Shown here: piece after piece, positions 45,797 to 53,837 of the stretch
Layout of the letters: every line of letters starts with the position of its first letter
How positions within the stretch are numbered: position 1 is the stretch's first letter
Origin: JAHFTW01 sp038046785
GTDB taxonomy: Archaea; Thermoplasmatota; E2; JACPAO01; JAHFTW01
Assembly (NCBI GenBank): GCA_038046785.1
Contig: JBBSVM010000007.1
Span: 1 to 64,000 of the forward strand
Direction: 5' to 3'
Length of the DNA: 64,000 bases
Notes under the pieces: model-generated
The model's database searches: none
The model's input: the letters and a program-made list of their open reading frames with translations, nothing else
What the model was told of the DNA's origin: nothing
Program-made: the position numbers and the translations under genes

Positions 45797-45871
45797 GGGC
45801 GCGTAGCCAAGCCTGGATATGGCAACGGACTTCTAAGCCGTCGATCGTGCGTTCGAATCGCACCGCGCCCG
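45797..45871 (+). tRNA. tRNA-Arg (anticodon TCT)
   Basis: Acceptor GGGCGCG/CGCGCCC, D-arm GCC...GGC, anticodon arm ACGGA-CTTCTAA-GCCGT (anticodon TCT, with an A-G mismatch at the loop-closing pair), T-arm GTGCG-TTCGAAT-CGCAC, discriminator G. It decodes AGA and AGG. Its 3' end is the source of the inverted and direct repeats that follow. Confidence 0.9.
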
Positions 45872-45891
45872 TAACGAGCACAGCGAGTGAA

Positions 45892-46094
45892 GGGCGCGGT
45901 GCGATTTGCCGAGCCCGAAGGGCGAGGTTATGCCTCGGGCTGGACTTGTCCTGCCCGAGGCTCGAATCGCACCGCGCCCGCTGAAGCGAACAAAGTGAGC
46001 GAAGCGGGTGCGGTGCGTTTGCCGAGCGCCGAAGGCGCGAGGAATCCATCGACGCGCGCTTGCGCGCGACGATGGTCGAATCGCACCGTGCGAT
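45892..46094. repeat. array of alternating inverted and direct tRNA-Arg 3' ends with palindromic spacers
   Basis: After tRNA-Arg, its 3' end recurs in alternating orientation: inverted 45892-45905, direct 45962-45979, inverted and partial 46005-46017, direct 46076-46088, inverted and short 46087-46094. Each of the first two inverted copies is followed by TTTGCCGAG, a small CGAA hairpin and GCGAGG (45904-45926 and 46018-46042), then a spacer that is itself a palindrome but differs each time (arms CCTCGGGC/GCCCGAGG at 45933-45960; CCATCG-A-CGCGCGC and its complement at 46046-46075). Direct and next inverted copies are joined by short GCGAAC/GTGAGCGAAGC-like sequence. No gene lies inside. Confidence 0.8.
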
Positions 46095-46140
46095 TCACGA
46101 ACAGAGGCTTATCGTAGCCGACGACGGTTGCTGGTGAGCA

Positions 46141-46214
46141 GGCCGCGAAGCGGCCGGACCCTTGGCCGGGGCGCAGTAGCGCCACGGCCTTTGAGCGAGT
46201 CCGCGAAGCGGACT
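46141..46214. repeat. GCGAAGC mini-hairpins downstream of the tRNA-Arg array
   Basis: GGCCGCGAAGCGGCC (46141-46155) and AGTCCGCGAAGCGGACT (46198-46214) are perfect hairpins built on GCGAAGC. Between them is a further stem, GGCGCAGTAGCGCC. The same core occurs in the tRNA-Leu locus at 39732 and 40021. Confidence 0.75.
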
Positions 46215-46274
46215 GGCGAACCGGCGAACGCCGGGAGGGTTTTCAACAACGACGCCCCAGGAAACCTCGCCATC

Positions 46275-46895
46275 ATGGATTCCCGATTTTTCGCAGGACC
46301 CGTTGGTCGCCTCGACGCGCGCCTGCACGGCCCCACCGACGGCGTCCCGGTGCTGCTCTGCCATCCCCATCCGCTCTTTGGCGGAACAATGGGGTCGCGC
46401 CTTGTCTACGACCTCGCCGTCGGTCTCGCTCTGGCTGGCTACCGCGCGGTGCGGTTCGATTACCGCGGCGTTGGCCGAAGCGACGGGTCGTACGGTCGCG
46501 GCGACGGCGAAGTCGCAGACGCCCTCGCCCTTTTCGACGCCGTCGCTGCGGAGACTGGACAGGTTCCCGCGGTCGTCGGCTACTCGTTTGGCGGCGGTGT
46601 CGCGTGCCGCCTCGCGACGCTGCGCACGCCCGCTCGGCTCATCGTCATCGCAGCCCCGAGCCCGCTCACACAGTCAACGCTGGTGCCGACCTCCGATGCG
46701 CCCAACGTGCGCTGCCCGGTCGCTCTCCTCTACGGCGACCGCGACGAATTGGCCCCGCCCGAACAGGCCAGCGCCGTCGCCGCCGCGTTCCGGCCGCCGG
46801 CAAAACTCACCATGCTGGAAGGCGCCGCGCACTTCCTGGAGCCGAGCCACAACCCGCGCGCCGTCGCCGCCGTGCTTGAAGCCCTTGCGGGGTAG
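46275..46895 (+). CDS. alpha/beta hydrolase family protein
   Basis: 206 residues from ATG 46275 (MDSRFFAGPVGRLDARLHG); the frame is open upstream but runs through the hairpin repeats. The fold is seen in PVLLCHPHPLFGGTMGSR, the RFDYRGVGRSDGSYG strand-turn, and the nucleophile elbow GYSFGGG. A late Asp (YGDRDELAP) and His (GAAHFLE) complete the triad. The CHPHPLFGGTM block is that of small hydrolases often annotated as dienelactone hydrolase-like. Substrate unknown. It lies 11 bases before the DP1 gene, so they are probably cotranscribed. Confidence 0.82.
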   Translation: MDSRFFAGPVGRLDARLHGPTDGVPVLLCHPHPLFGGTMGSRLVYDLAVGLALAGYRAVRFDYRGVGRSDGSYGRGDGEVADALALFDAVAAETGQVPAVVGYSFGGGVACRLATLRTPARLIVIAAPSPLTQSTLVPTSDAPNVRCPVALLYGDRDELAPPEQASAVAAAFRPPAKLTMLEGAAHFLEPSHNPRAVAAVLEALAG

Positions 46896-46906
46896 CCTTT
46901 AGGGCA

Positions 46907-48658
46907 ATGTCCCAGTCGCAGACCGGGATGCAGGATGCGCGCCGCCGGGAGGTTGTTGCCCTTTTCGAGGCGCACGGCGCCATCGCAGAGCCGGGCCTCG
47001 TCGAAGCGCTGAGCCTCGCCCCCGACGGCCCGGTGCGTCTGCAGGCGGTCCTCGGCAAGCTCGCGGAGATCCCCTTCCACTTCGACCCGGTGCTGTGGGA
47101 ACGTCTTGAAGCGCAGATGGTGGAGGCGTCGCTGCCGCCCCCGCCGCCCCCGACCCTCGGCGACGACGCCGAGCGGGCGCGCAAGGAGGCGATGCGGCGC
47201 AACGCTGCCCGCGTGTACGACTCCCCTGCCGAGGCGCCCGCCCCCGAAGGCGAAGGCGACGAGTCGGAGCCCGAGGATGGTGCCGACGGCGCCATCGAAA
47301 TCGAAGCGGTTCCAACAACGGCTGCCGAAGAAGCACGCGGCTTCCGTGTTGAGCCGCGCAGCGACTGGTCTCCGCTCGCGGCGCAGCACCCGGACCAGGT
47401 GGAGGTGGTCGCCGACATGACCGGCAACTCCACTTGCGAAGGGACAACGGGGGATTTTGCCACCTATTTCCAGGCGCGCTACACCCAGATTGCCAAGATG
47501 CTGCGCGGGCGGCGCGAGCTGCGCAACGCCATGCCGGTGGAGCGCGTGAAGCCAGGCATGCAAGAGGTGCAGCTCATCGTCATGGTGGACGAGGTTGTCA
47601 CCACGAAGAACGGCCACAAGCGGCTCGCCGTCCAGGATGGCACGGGCGCCATCACCGCCTTGGTGCGCGCCGACGAACAGGCGCTCATGGCGATGGCCAA
47701 CTCCATCGTTGCGGACGAGGTCATCGGCCTCGTCGGGCAAGCCTCCTCCAAAGGTGACCTGCTCTTCCTCAGCGCCATCGTGCGGCCCGACATCCCGATG
47801 CCGGACCCCACCGTGCCGCGCGGCGCCGCTGTGCCGCTCATGGCGGCCTTCCTCTCCGACATCCACGTCGGCTCCAAGACGTTCCTCGACCCGAACTGGA
47901 AACGCATGCTGCGCTGGCTCAACGGCCACGGCGCCACGAAGCGGGAGCGCGACGCGGCGGGACGCGTCAAGTACCTCGTCATCCCGGGCGATCTGGTGGA
48001 CGGCGTCGGCATTTACCCCGGCCAGCAGGACGAGCTCTCCATCAAGGACATCTACGACCAGTACGGGGCCTTCGGAGACTGGATCCGCAACGTGCCAAGC
48101 CATGTCCAGGTCATCATCCAGCCCGGCAACCACGACGCCAGCCGCCCCGCCGAGCCGCAGCCCGCCTTCTCCACCGAGGTGCGCGCCCGTTTCGACCATC
48201 ACGCCACCAAGTTCCTTGCCAACCCGGCGACGTTCAAGATGCACGGCGTCACGACGCTTGGATACCACGGCAACTCCCTCATCGACTACGCAGCCAGCGT
48301 CTCCGGCTTCGAGTTCAGCGCGCCGCTGCCCATCATGAAACAGATGCTGCAGAGCCGCCACGTCGCCCCGCTCTACGGCGAGCGCACCCCGGTCGCTCCG
48401 GAGCACCACGACTACCTCGTCATCAGCACGGTGCCCGACCTCTTCGTCACCGGCCACGTCCATGTCCCCGGCATCGAGGCGTACCGAGGCGTCCAGATGG
48501 TCAACTCCGGCACCTGGCAGAGCCAGACCAGCTACCAGAAAATGCTCAACTTCACCCCCGACCCCGCCAAGATGCCGCTCATGGATTTGCAGAGCCTACG
48601 CGGGACCCTGGTCGATTTCCAGACGCCAGAGAATGCGGGACAGATTGCTCCCGTTTAG
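46907..48658 (+). CDS. polB: DNA polymerase D small subunit DP1
   Basis: 583 residues. DP1 is the 3'-5' exonuclease subunit of the archaeal replicative polymerase D. The N-terminal 150 residues include a Pro run and an acidic Glu/Asp linker that normally separates the DP1 N-terminal domain. An OB-fold follows (about 205-305, VQLIVMVDEVVTTKNGHKRL). The calcineurin-like phosphoesterase motifs are intact: SDIHVGSK (about 317), GDLVDGVG (about 360), GNHDASRP (about 406), TGHVHVPG (about 515). Intact Asp, His and Asn ligands predict an active nuclease. The large subunit is not in this window. Confidence 0.95.
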   Translation: MSQSQTGMQDARRREVVALFEAHGAIAEPGLVEALSLAPDGPVRLQAVLGKLAEIPFHFDPVLWERLEAQMVEASLPPPPPPTLGDDAERARKEAMRRNAARVYDSPAEAPAPEGEGDESEPEDGADGAIEIEAVPTTAAEEARGFRVEPRSDWSPLAAQHPDQVEVVADMTGNSTCEGTTGDFATYFQARYTQIAKMLRGRRELRNAMPVERVKPGMQEVQLIVMVDEVVTTKNGHKRLAVQDGTGAITALVRADEQALMAMANSIVADEVIGLVGQASSKGDLLFLSAIVRPDIPMPDPTVPRGAAVPLMAAFLSDIHVGSKTFLDPNWKRMLRWLNGHGATKRERDAAGRVKYLVIPGDLVDGVGIYPGQQDELSIKDIYDQYGAFGDWIRNVPSHVQVIIQPGNHDASRPAEPQPAFSTEVRARFDHHATKFLANPATFKMHGVTTLGYHGNSLIDYAASVSGFEFSAPLPIMKQMLQSRHVAPLYGERTPVAPEHHDYLVISTVPDLFVTGHVHVPGIEAYRGVQMVNSGTWQSQTSYQKMLNFTPDPAKMPLMDLQSLRGTLVDFQTPENAGQIAPV

Positions 48659-48711
48659 GCAAGGTCGCGCCAAGCGCCAAGGATTTGAGCCGAATACGGT
48701 TCCATGAATCG

Positions 48712-49101
48712 ATGCGCGTCCCGGATTTCATCCTCCGGAAACTGTACAAGCGGGGCTCGCTGCGCGAGACCGGCGACGGCCGGGTCGCCTTCACGCTGCA
48801 GAACCCACTCGGCAAAGGCACCCTCGTGGCGCCCCCCCGCATCCTCCTCAACGGCATCCTTGCCCCCATCGAGTCGGTGCGCTGCCGCATCGACCTCGCC
48901 CACCTTTCACCCGACGCGCCCTACGTTTTCACGAAGGGCGAGAAACTCGACCTCGACCTTCCCGGCCGCCTGCTGCGCGGTGGGAACCGGCTGCAAATCA
49001 TCGGCCGCAGCAAGGAGTGGGGCGAACTGGAACTCTTCGTCGAGGACCGCGAGGCGACCACCTGCGACGTCCCGGCACCCGCGAAGCCCGCAGATGTCTA
49101 A
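48712..49101 (+). CDS. conserved hypothetical protein
   Basis: 129 residues from ATG 48712 (MRVPDFILRKLYKRGSLRET). The start MxVPDFxLRKLYxxGSLR, then GRVAFTLQNPLGKGTL and ILLNG, recalls short archaeal proteins of unknown function; I cannot name the family. The sequence is mostly beta with basic N-terminus and acidic middle, no membrane helix. It follows DP1 by 53 bases on the same strand. Its last codons and stop lie within a copied fragment of the ALDH gene's 3' end, so the C-terminus may have been replaced. Confidence 0.65.
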   Translation: MRVPDFILRKLYKRGSLRETGDGRVAFTLQNPLGKGTLVAPPRILLNGILAPIESVRCRIDLAHLSPDAPYVFTKGEKLDLDLPGRLLRGGNRLQIIGRSKEWGELELFVEDREATTCDVPAPAKPADV

Positions 49102-49121
49102 ACGTCGAACTTGATGCCTTG
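49098..49121 (-). repeat. duplicated 3' end of the aldehyde dehydrogenase gene
   Basis: The 24 bases at 49098-49121 match the last codons of the ALDH gene (49193-49216) with two mismatches. On the minus strand the copy still reads QGIKFDV and stop. It lies 95 bases beyond the real gene end, on the other side of a terminator hairpin. Confidence 0.75.
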
Positions 49122-49149
49122 CGACCTGCAGTTAGGTCGATCAACACGG

Positions 49150-49184
49150 GTGGGGCCTTCGGCTTTCCAAGCCTTCGGCCCCAC
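49150..49184. terminator. hairpin between convergent DP1-side and ALDH genes
   Basis: Arms GTGGGGCC and GGCCCCAC, a symmetric TTC/TTC internal loop, then GGCTT/AAGCC with a TCC loop. It lies between two convergent genes and may stop transcription from either side. Confidence 0.5.
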
Positions 49185-49192
49185 GCCCGCCG

Positions 49193-50761
49193 CTAAACGT
49201 CGAACTTAATCCCTTGAGCAAGCGGCAGCGTCGTGCCGTAGTTCACGGTGTTCGTCTGCCTGCGCATGTACTGCTTCCACGCATCGCTGCCCGACTCGCG
49301 GCCGCCGCCGGTCTCCTTCTCGCCGCCGAACGCGCCACCAATTTCGGCGCCGGAGGTGCCGAGGTTGACGTTGGCGATGCCACAGTCGGAGCCACTGGCG
49401 GAGAGGAACCGTTCCGCCTCACGCATTGAATTGCTGAAGAGGGCGCTGGAGAGACCCTGCCGGACGTTGTTGTGCCACGCCACTGCGTCCTCAAAACGAT
49501 CGTAGGTGAAGAGGTAGAGGATGGGGGCGAAGGTCTCCTCGCCGGCGAGCGGGAACTTCGCGCCATCCTTGACCTCGATGAGCGTCGGTTCGACGTAGCA
49601 AGCACCGAGTGCTGGGAGCGCCTTCCCGCCGGCAAGAATCTTGCCGCCTTGTTTCTTGGCCTCGGTGACCGCCTTCGTGAAGGTGGCGACGGCCGCCACG
49701 TCGATGAGGGGGCCGACCTGGTTGCTCGCGTCGAGCGGGTCGCCGATCTTGAGTTGGGCGTAGGCCGCGACAAGCCGCTTGGTGAACTGGGCCGCGATGG
49801 ATTTGTGCAGGAAGAGCCGGCGCGTCGAGGTGCAGCGCTGACCCGCTGTTCCGACGGCGCCAAACAGCACGGCCCGGATGGCCATTTCCACGTCGGCATC
49901 GGGGGCGACGATGATGGCGTTGTTGCCGCCCAGTTCGAGGATGGAACGCCCCAGCCGTTCGGCGACGGCGACCGAGACTTTGCGCCCCATGCGGGTGGAG
50001 CCGGTGGCGGAGACGAGCGGGACGAGCGGGTCACTGGCGAGGGCGGCACCAACATCGGCGCCGCCGCATGCGAGCCCAACAATGCCGGGGTGACCCTGCT
50101 CGCGCGCCAGCTCTTCCAGCATGCGCTGGACTGCAATCGCCGTGAGCGGTGTCTTCTCGCTTGGTTTCCAGAGGACGGTGTTGCCGCAGACGAGGGCGAG
50201 GGCGGTGTTCCAAGCGTAGACGGCGACGGGGAAGTTGAAGGCAGAAATGACGCCGACGACGCCGAGCGGGTGCCACTGCTCCATCATGCGGTGCTCGGGC
50301 CGCTCGCTCGGCAGCGTCTTGCCGCCGAGCGTGCGCGACAGGCCGACGGCGAAGTCACAGATGTCGATCATCTCCTGCACCTCGCCGAGCCCCTCTTGGA
50401 GCGACTTGCCCATCTCGAGGCTGACGAGGCGCCCGAGCGGCGCTTTTTGGGCGCGAAGTTTGTCGCCCCACTGCCGCACCAATTCGCCGCGTTTGGGCGC
50501 AGGAACGAGGCGCCATGACTGGAATGACTCGTGAAGCGTTGCGACGATGGCGGAGAGTTCCGCCGCCGACGCCTCGCGGACGGTGGCGAGCAGGGCGCCG
50601 TCAATCGGAGTCTGGATGGTTCGCTCGGCGCCGGACGCTTCCCACGTTGTCCCGTTGGAGGCACCGACCAGTTTCGGGCCGTCGAGGCCGAGGGCCGCCA
50701 AGATGGGTGCGTGGCGCGAGGTTGGGGTCGGGCGGGCAATCGACGATGGAGCTCGGGCCAT
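49193..50761 (-). CDS. aldehyde dehydrogenase, ALDH7 (antiquitin) type
   Basis: 522 residues from ATG 50761. NAD-dependent oxidation of an aldehyde to the acid. The catalytic Cys in GTAGQRCTSTRR (about 307) and general-base Glu in ILELGGNN (about 275) are present. The C-terminal third matches ALDH7 very closely: GTSGAEIGGAFGGEKETGGG, then RESGSDAWKQYMRRQTNTVNYG and LPLAQGIKFDV. ALDH7 enzymes oxidise alpha-aminoadipic semialdehyde in lysine degradation, and betaine or other aldehydes; which one applies here is not known. Such a long, conserved match to a bacterial/eukaryotic family suggests horizontal origin. A short duplicate of its 3' end lies just beyond it. Confidence 0.93.
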   Translation of the reverse strand: MARAPSSIARPTPTSRHAPILAALGLDGPKLVGASNGTTWEASGAERTIQTPIDGALLATVREASAAELSAIVATLHESFQSWRLVPAPKRGELVRQWGDKLRAQKAPLGRLVSLEMGKSLQEGLGEVQEMIDICDFAVGLSRTLGGKTLPSERPEHRMMEQWHPLGVVGVISAFNFPVAVYAWNTALALVCGNTVLWKPSEKTPLTAIAVQRMLEELAREQGHPGIVGLACGGADVGAALASDPLVPLVSATGSTRMGRKVSVAVAERLGRSILELGGNNAIIVAPDADVEMAIRAVLFGAVGTAGQRCTSTRRLFLHKSIAAQFTKRLVAAYAQLKIGDPLDASNQVGPLIDVAAVATFTKAVTEAKKQGGKILAGGKALPALGACYVEPTLIEVKDGAKFPLAGEETFAPILYLFTYDRFEDAVAWHNNVRQGLSSALFSNSMREAERFLSASGSDCGIANVNLGTSGAEIGGAFGGEKETGGGRESGSDAWKQYMRRQTNTVNYGTTLPLAQGIKFDV

Positions 50762-50793
50762 GCTGGGGCGACGCGGCGGGCGCAAAAAGCCTG

Positions 50794-52539
50794 TCAGGTG
50801 TCTTCGTGCTCGACATCTTTGGAGGCTTCGGCGCGCAGGATGTCACTGCGGGTCAGGATGCCAAGCAGCTTGGTGCGGTCGGCGGGGTCCACGACGAGGA
50901 GCCGGCCGATGTCTTGCTGGTAGAGCCGGTCGCGCGCCCGGTAGAGTTGTTCCTCGGGAAACGCGGTGATGGCAAGCCCCGTGACGACGGTCGCAAGGGC
51001 ATCTTTGCCGCGACCCGCATGGAGATGCTTCGCGAGGTCGCGGCGCGTGATGATGCCCGCCAGCTTGCCTGCCTCGTCCGTGACCGGGTAGCCGGTGTGG
51101 CCGCCATCCATCATGCGGTTGAACGCCTCACCCACCGTGACGGTGCGCGGCAGGCACTCCACTTTGGCACTCATCACATCTTTCACCTGCAGGAAATCAA
51201 GCGGGCTCTGCACGCGATCATGCTCGTACAGGATGCCCGAGGCGCGCAGCTTGATGGTGTAGAGCGAAACCTGCGACAGGCGCACCGAGACCGCGTCGGC
51301 GGTGACTGCAGCAAGCATGGCGGGCAGGAGGATGGCGTAGTCCTGCGTCAGCTCGGCGAGGATGATGATGGCGGTGACGGTGGCGCGCGTCGAAGCGGCA
51401 TAGAACGCCCCCATGCCGACGACGGCGTAGGCCGCGGGGTTGAGGGCGAGGTTGGGGGCGATGGCGTTGGCGCCAAGTCCCACGAGGCCGCCCAGGATGG
51501 CACCTTGGTAGAGGCTGACGCTGAACATGCCCCCGCCGCCGCCGGATCCGACCGTCGTCGCGGTTGCCACAGGTTTGGCGATAAGGAGGATCAGCAGAAG
51601 GGGAAGCAGAGCCACGAATCCGTCCGGCCCCGTGCCCAGAATGTCGGAGACGGTGGCGTAACCGGTGCCAAAGACATGGTACTGGCCAAGCACGGCCAGC
51701 ATCGTGAGGCCGAGGATGCCAACAAGAAGACCTCCGACCGCAGGCTTCAGCGTGTCCGAGAGCGGAAGGCGGGCCCAGCCGGCGTTCGACCAGGAAATGA
51801 GCCGGATGAAGGCGACTGCGGCAAGCCCGCACACCAGGCCAAGGGCAAGGTAGGCAATCAGCTCCCATGGCGATGCGAGCGTGAAGGGCGGCAACTGGAA
51901 GGTTGCCTGATTGCCGAGGAAAAAGTGCGCGATGGTGACGCCGACGACGGTGGAAAGAACGAGCGGGATGAAGGCGTGCGTGCTGAACTCCGGCACAACC
52001 AGCTCCACCGCCATGAAGACGCCCCCCAGCGGCGCGTTGAAGCTCGCCGCGATGCCGGCGCTGAAGCCGCAGCCGAGCAGGATTTTCATGTCGCGCGCAC
52101 CCAGCTTGAGTCTCCTCGCGATGCTGGAGCCAAGGGCCGCGCCGATGTAGCCGATGGGGCCTTCGCGCCCGGTCGAACCGCCCGTCCCAGTCGTGATGCC
52201 GGCGACCAGAGCGTGGCCCCAACTGGAGCGCCCCTTCAGGATGCCCCCTTTCACCTGGACCGCCGCCATCACCTCGGTGATGCCGTGCTGGCGCAAATCG
52301 GGCCAGAAGCGGCGCAGCAGCCCGACCAGCAAACCGCCGGCGAGCGGAACCAAGACCACGAACGGGCCCCAGCGCGAGAGGAAATGGAGGGCCTCCTCTT
52401 TCGGGGTCCCCGCGAACATGCCCTGGAACGCCAGGTTCTCGACAACACTGATGCCGAGGCGGAAGAAGACGGCGGCAAGTCCCGCCAGCGCTCCGACCAG
52501 GAGGGCCAGGCCGTTGAGGGCCGTGAACCGCTTCCCCAT
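50794..52539 (-). CDS. ClC-family chloride channel/transporter with CBS pair
   Basis: 581 residues from ATG 52539; a GTG at 52566 is also in frame. About eleven membrane helices contain the selectivity motifs GTGGSTGREGPIG (about 117-129, gating Glu present) and GSGGGGGMFSVSLYQGA. In the latter, the usual Pro after GGxF is replaced (FSV), so the anion site may differ. The cytoplasmic C-terminus (about 425-580) holds two CBS domains (VKDVMSAKVECLPRTVTVGE; LLGILTRSDILRAEAS), which in the family bind adenine nucleotides and gate transport. Transport of chloride or another small anion is inferred. It precedes the ALDH gene by 32 bases on the same strand. Confidence 0.92.
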   Translation of the reverse strand: MGKRFTALNGLALLVGALAGLAAVFFRLGISVVENLAFQGMFAGTPKEEALHFLSRWGPFVVLVPLAGGLLVGLLRRFWPDLRQHGITEVMAAVQVKGGILKGRSSWGHALVAGITTGTGGSTGREGPIGYIGAALGSSIARRLKLGARDMKILLGCGFSAGIAASFNAPLGGVFMAVELVVPEFSTHAFIPLVLSTVVGVTIAHFFLGNQATFQLPPFTLASPWELIAYLALGLVCGLAAVAFIRLISWSNAGWARLPLSDTLKPAVGGLLVGILGLTMLAVLGQYHVFGTGYATVSDILGTGPDGFVALLPLLLILLIAKPVATATTVGSGGGGGMFSVSLYQGAILGGLVGLGANAIAPNLALNPAAYAVVGMGAFYAASTRATVTAIIILAELTQDYAILLPAMLAAVTADAVSVRLSQVSLYTIKLRASGILYEHDRVQSPLDFLQVKDVMSAKVECLPRTVTVGEAFNRMMDGGHTGYPVTDEAGKLAGIITRRDLAKHLHAGRGKDALATVVTGLAITAFPEEQLYRARDRLYQQDIGRLLVVDPADRTKLLGILTRSDILRAEASKDVEHEDT

Positions 52540-52589
52540 CAACACGACGGCGGCAACGACGCCCACCTGTAAAAGGGCACCCGGGGACC

Positions 52590-53144
52590 TCAAGCAGGAG
52601 CTGCAACGTCTGGCGCTGTGAGACGCGCCTGCCCCGGCAGTCGCTCGAGGTCCTGGAACACGAGGCCCCCATCGGAAGCGTAGCGCGCGAACGTCGGGAA
52701 GGGGACAAGAGGCGTCAACCGCATGACGTCGTGGAACGAGCGGGCGGGGCGCAGTTGCGGCGGCACCAGGTCCGGGGGAAGGACAGCCCACGGGCTCGAC
52801 CAGCCGCGGACACGCCGAATCTCCTCGAGGAATCGGGTGACGCGCACTTTTCGCTCCAGCTCTTCCCCCGCCGGCGAGGGAGCGGAGGAGGCCGCATGGC
52901 AAAGCGCGCAGAGCATGACGAGATTGTCCCAGCGAAACGAGAACGTGACGCCCTCCTTGCGGCCGATGGCGCGGCTGAACGCGACGCAGTCGGTGATGTG
53001 CGCCATCTCGAGATCCTCCTTGGCGCCGCAGCAGCGGCAGCGTTTGCGGTCGCGGGCAAGGATGTGTGGGCGCCAGCGAGACTGCATGCGCGACCGGTAA
53101 TCCTGGTACGGTTCGCGCGCGAACCGGCGTCGGGCCATGGCCAT
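52590..53144 (-). CDS. HNH endonuclease domain protein
   Basis: 184 residues from ATG 53144; ATG 53138 is equally possible. The HNH fold is seen in ILARDRKRCRCCGAKEDLEM (zinc Cys36 and Cys39), AHIT (His49), the WDNLVMLC block (Asn74) and CALCH (Cys79, Cys82, His83). The C-terminal 90 residues are Pro- and Arg-rich with no known domain. HNH proteins nick or cut DNA in restriction, homing or repair. There is no intron or methyltransferase beside it, so a free-standing nuclease is more likely. Confidence 0.82.
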   Translation of the reverse strand: MAMARRRFAREPYQDYRSRMQSRWRPHILARDRKRCRCCGAKEDLEMAHITDCVAFSRAIGRKEGVTFSFRWDNLVMLCALCHAASSAPSPAGEELERKVRVTRFLEEIRRVRGWSSPWAVLPPDLVPPQLRPARSFHDVMRLTPLVPFPTFARYASDGGLVFQDLERLPGQARLTAPDVAAPA

Positions 53145-53190
53145 TCACCCTTGCTCAACCGGTTTGAGACTTGTGAGGAGGGCGGTGAAG

Positions 53191-53829
53191 CTACGCGTCG
53201 AGACGCGCCGGTTTCCCGCGCTCCGCCGCGACCAAACGGTCCACGACCGCTTCCGTGGAGACCTGCCAGCGCTCGGCCGCTTGGTGAATCCAACGCGCCG
53301 ACTCCTTCGACGTGTGCACCACCGTGTAGTCGATGACGTCGCGCACCTCGGCTTTGAGGCGGCGCGGCAGAGGCGATGGTTCGAGGGCAGCACCCGCTTG
53401 GGCGCGCAGCCGCAACAACGACGCGCGCACGACAAAGCCGCCATCCACCACCGATTCGACGCGGTCCCACAACGCGCCGCCTTGCAAGTGCTCGGGGAAG
53501 ATGCGGCGCGAAATTTGGAAGCCGGACCAGACGCCGTCCTCTTCCCGGACGAGCCACTGAACCCCAAGCGGCACCCAGCCCTCGAAGAGCCACGGCAGCA
53601 GTTCGTTGCGGACGCGCGGCTCGAGTCGGCGCAGCAGTTCCCGGTCCGTCTCCAGAACCGGGACCTCGATGACGGCGACGGCGTAGGGCTTGCTCTCTTC
53701 CTTGATGAGCGTCACATCCGGGTCGGTGGTGTCGAGGCGGAACGCCCACTCGAACTTGCCCGCCCCCTCAGCCTTCTCGAAGCGGAGGCCCGCCTGGACG
53801 CACGCGATGGCGACCTCGCCAGCGAGCAT
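53191..53829 (-). CDS. hypothetical protein downstream of SecY
   Basis: 212 residues from ATG 53829, 8 bases after the SecY stop, so probably cotranscribed. An extension further upstream in this frame runs antiparallel-like through SecY and is Arg/His-rich, hence rejected. The sequence (AGEVAIACVQAGLRFEKAEG, then VAVIEVPVLETDRELLRRLE) is mixed alpha/beta, soluble, with a C-terminal helix-rich segment QAAERWQVSTEAVVDRL that looks like a small helix-turn-helix or ribbon-helix motif. No family recognised. Confidence 0.65.
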   Translation of the reverse strand: MLAGEVAIACVQAGLRFEKAEGAGKFEWAFRLDTTDPDVTLIKEESKPYAVAVIEVPVLETDRELLRRLEPRVRNELLPWLFEGWVPLGVQWLVREEDGVWSGFQISRRIFPEHLQGGALWDRVESVVDGGFVVRASLLRLRAQAGAALEPSPLPRRLKAEVRDVIDYTVVHTSKESARWIHQAAERWQVSTEAVVDRLVAAERGKPARLDA

Positions 53830-53837
53830 GGGACGAC

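Noticed and set aside
45892..46094. CRISPR array
   Set aside because: Repeats alternate in orientation, are derived from tRNA-Arg, have self-palindromic spacers, and no cas gene is near.
45606..46185. Minus- and plus-strand frames across tRNA-Ile, tRNA-Arg and the repeat array
   Set aside because: They read through tRNA genes and hairpin repeats and have no protein-like pattern.
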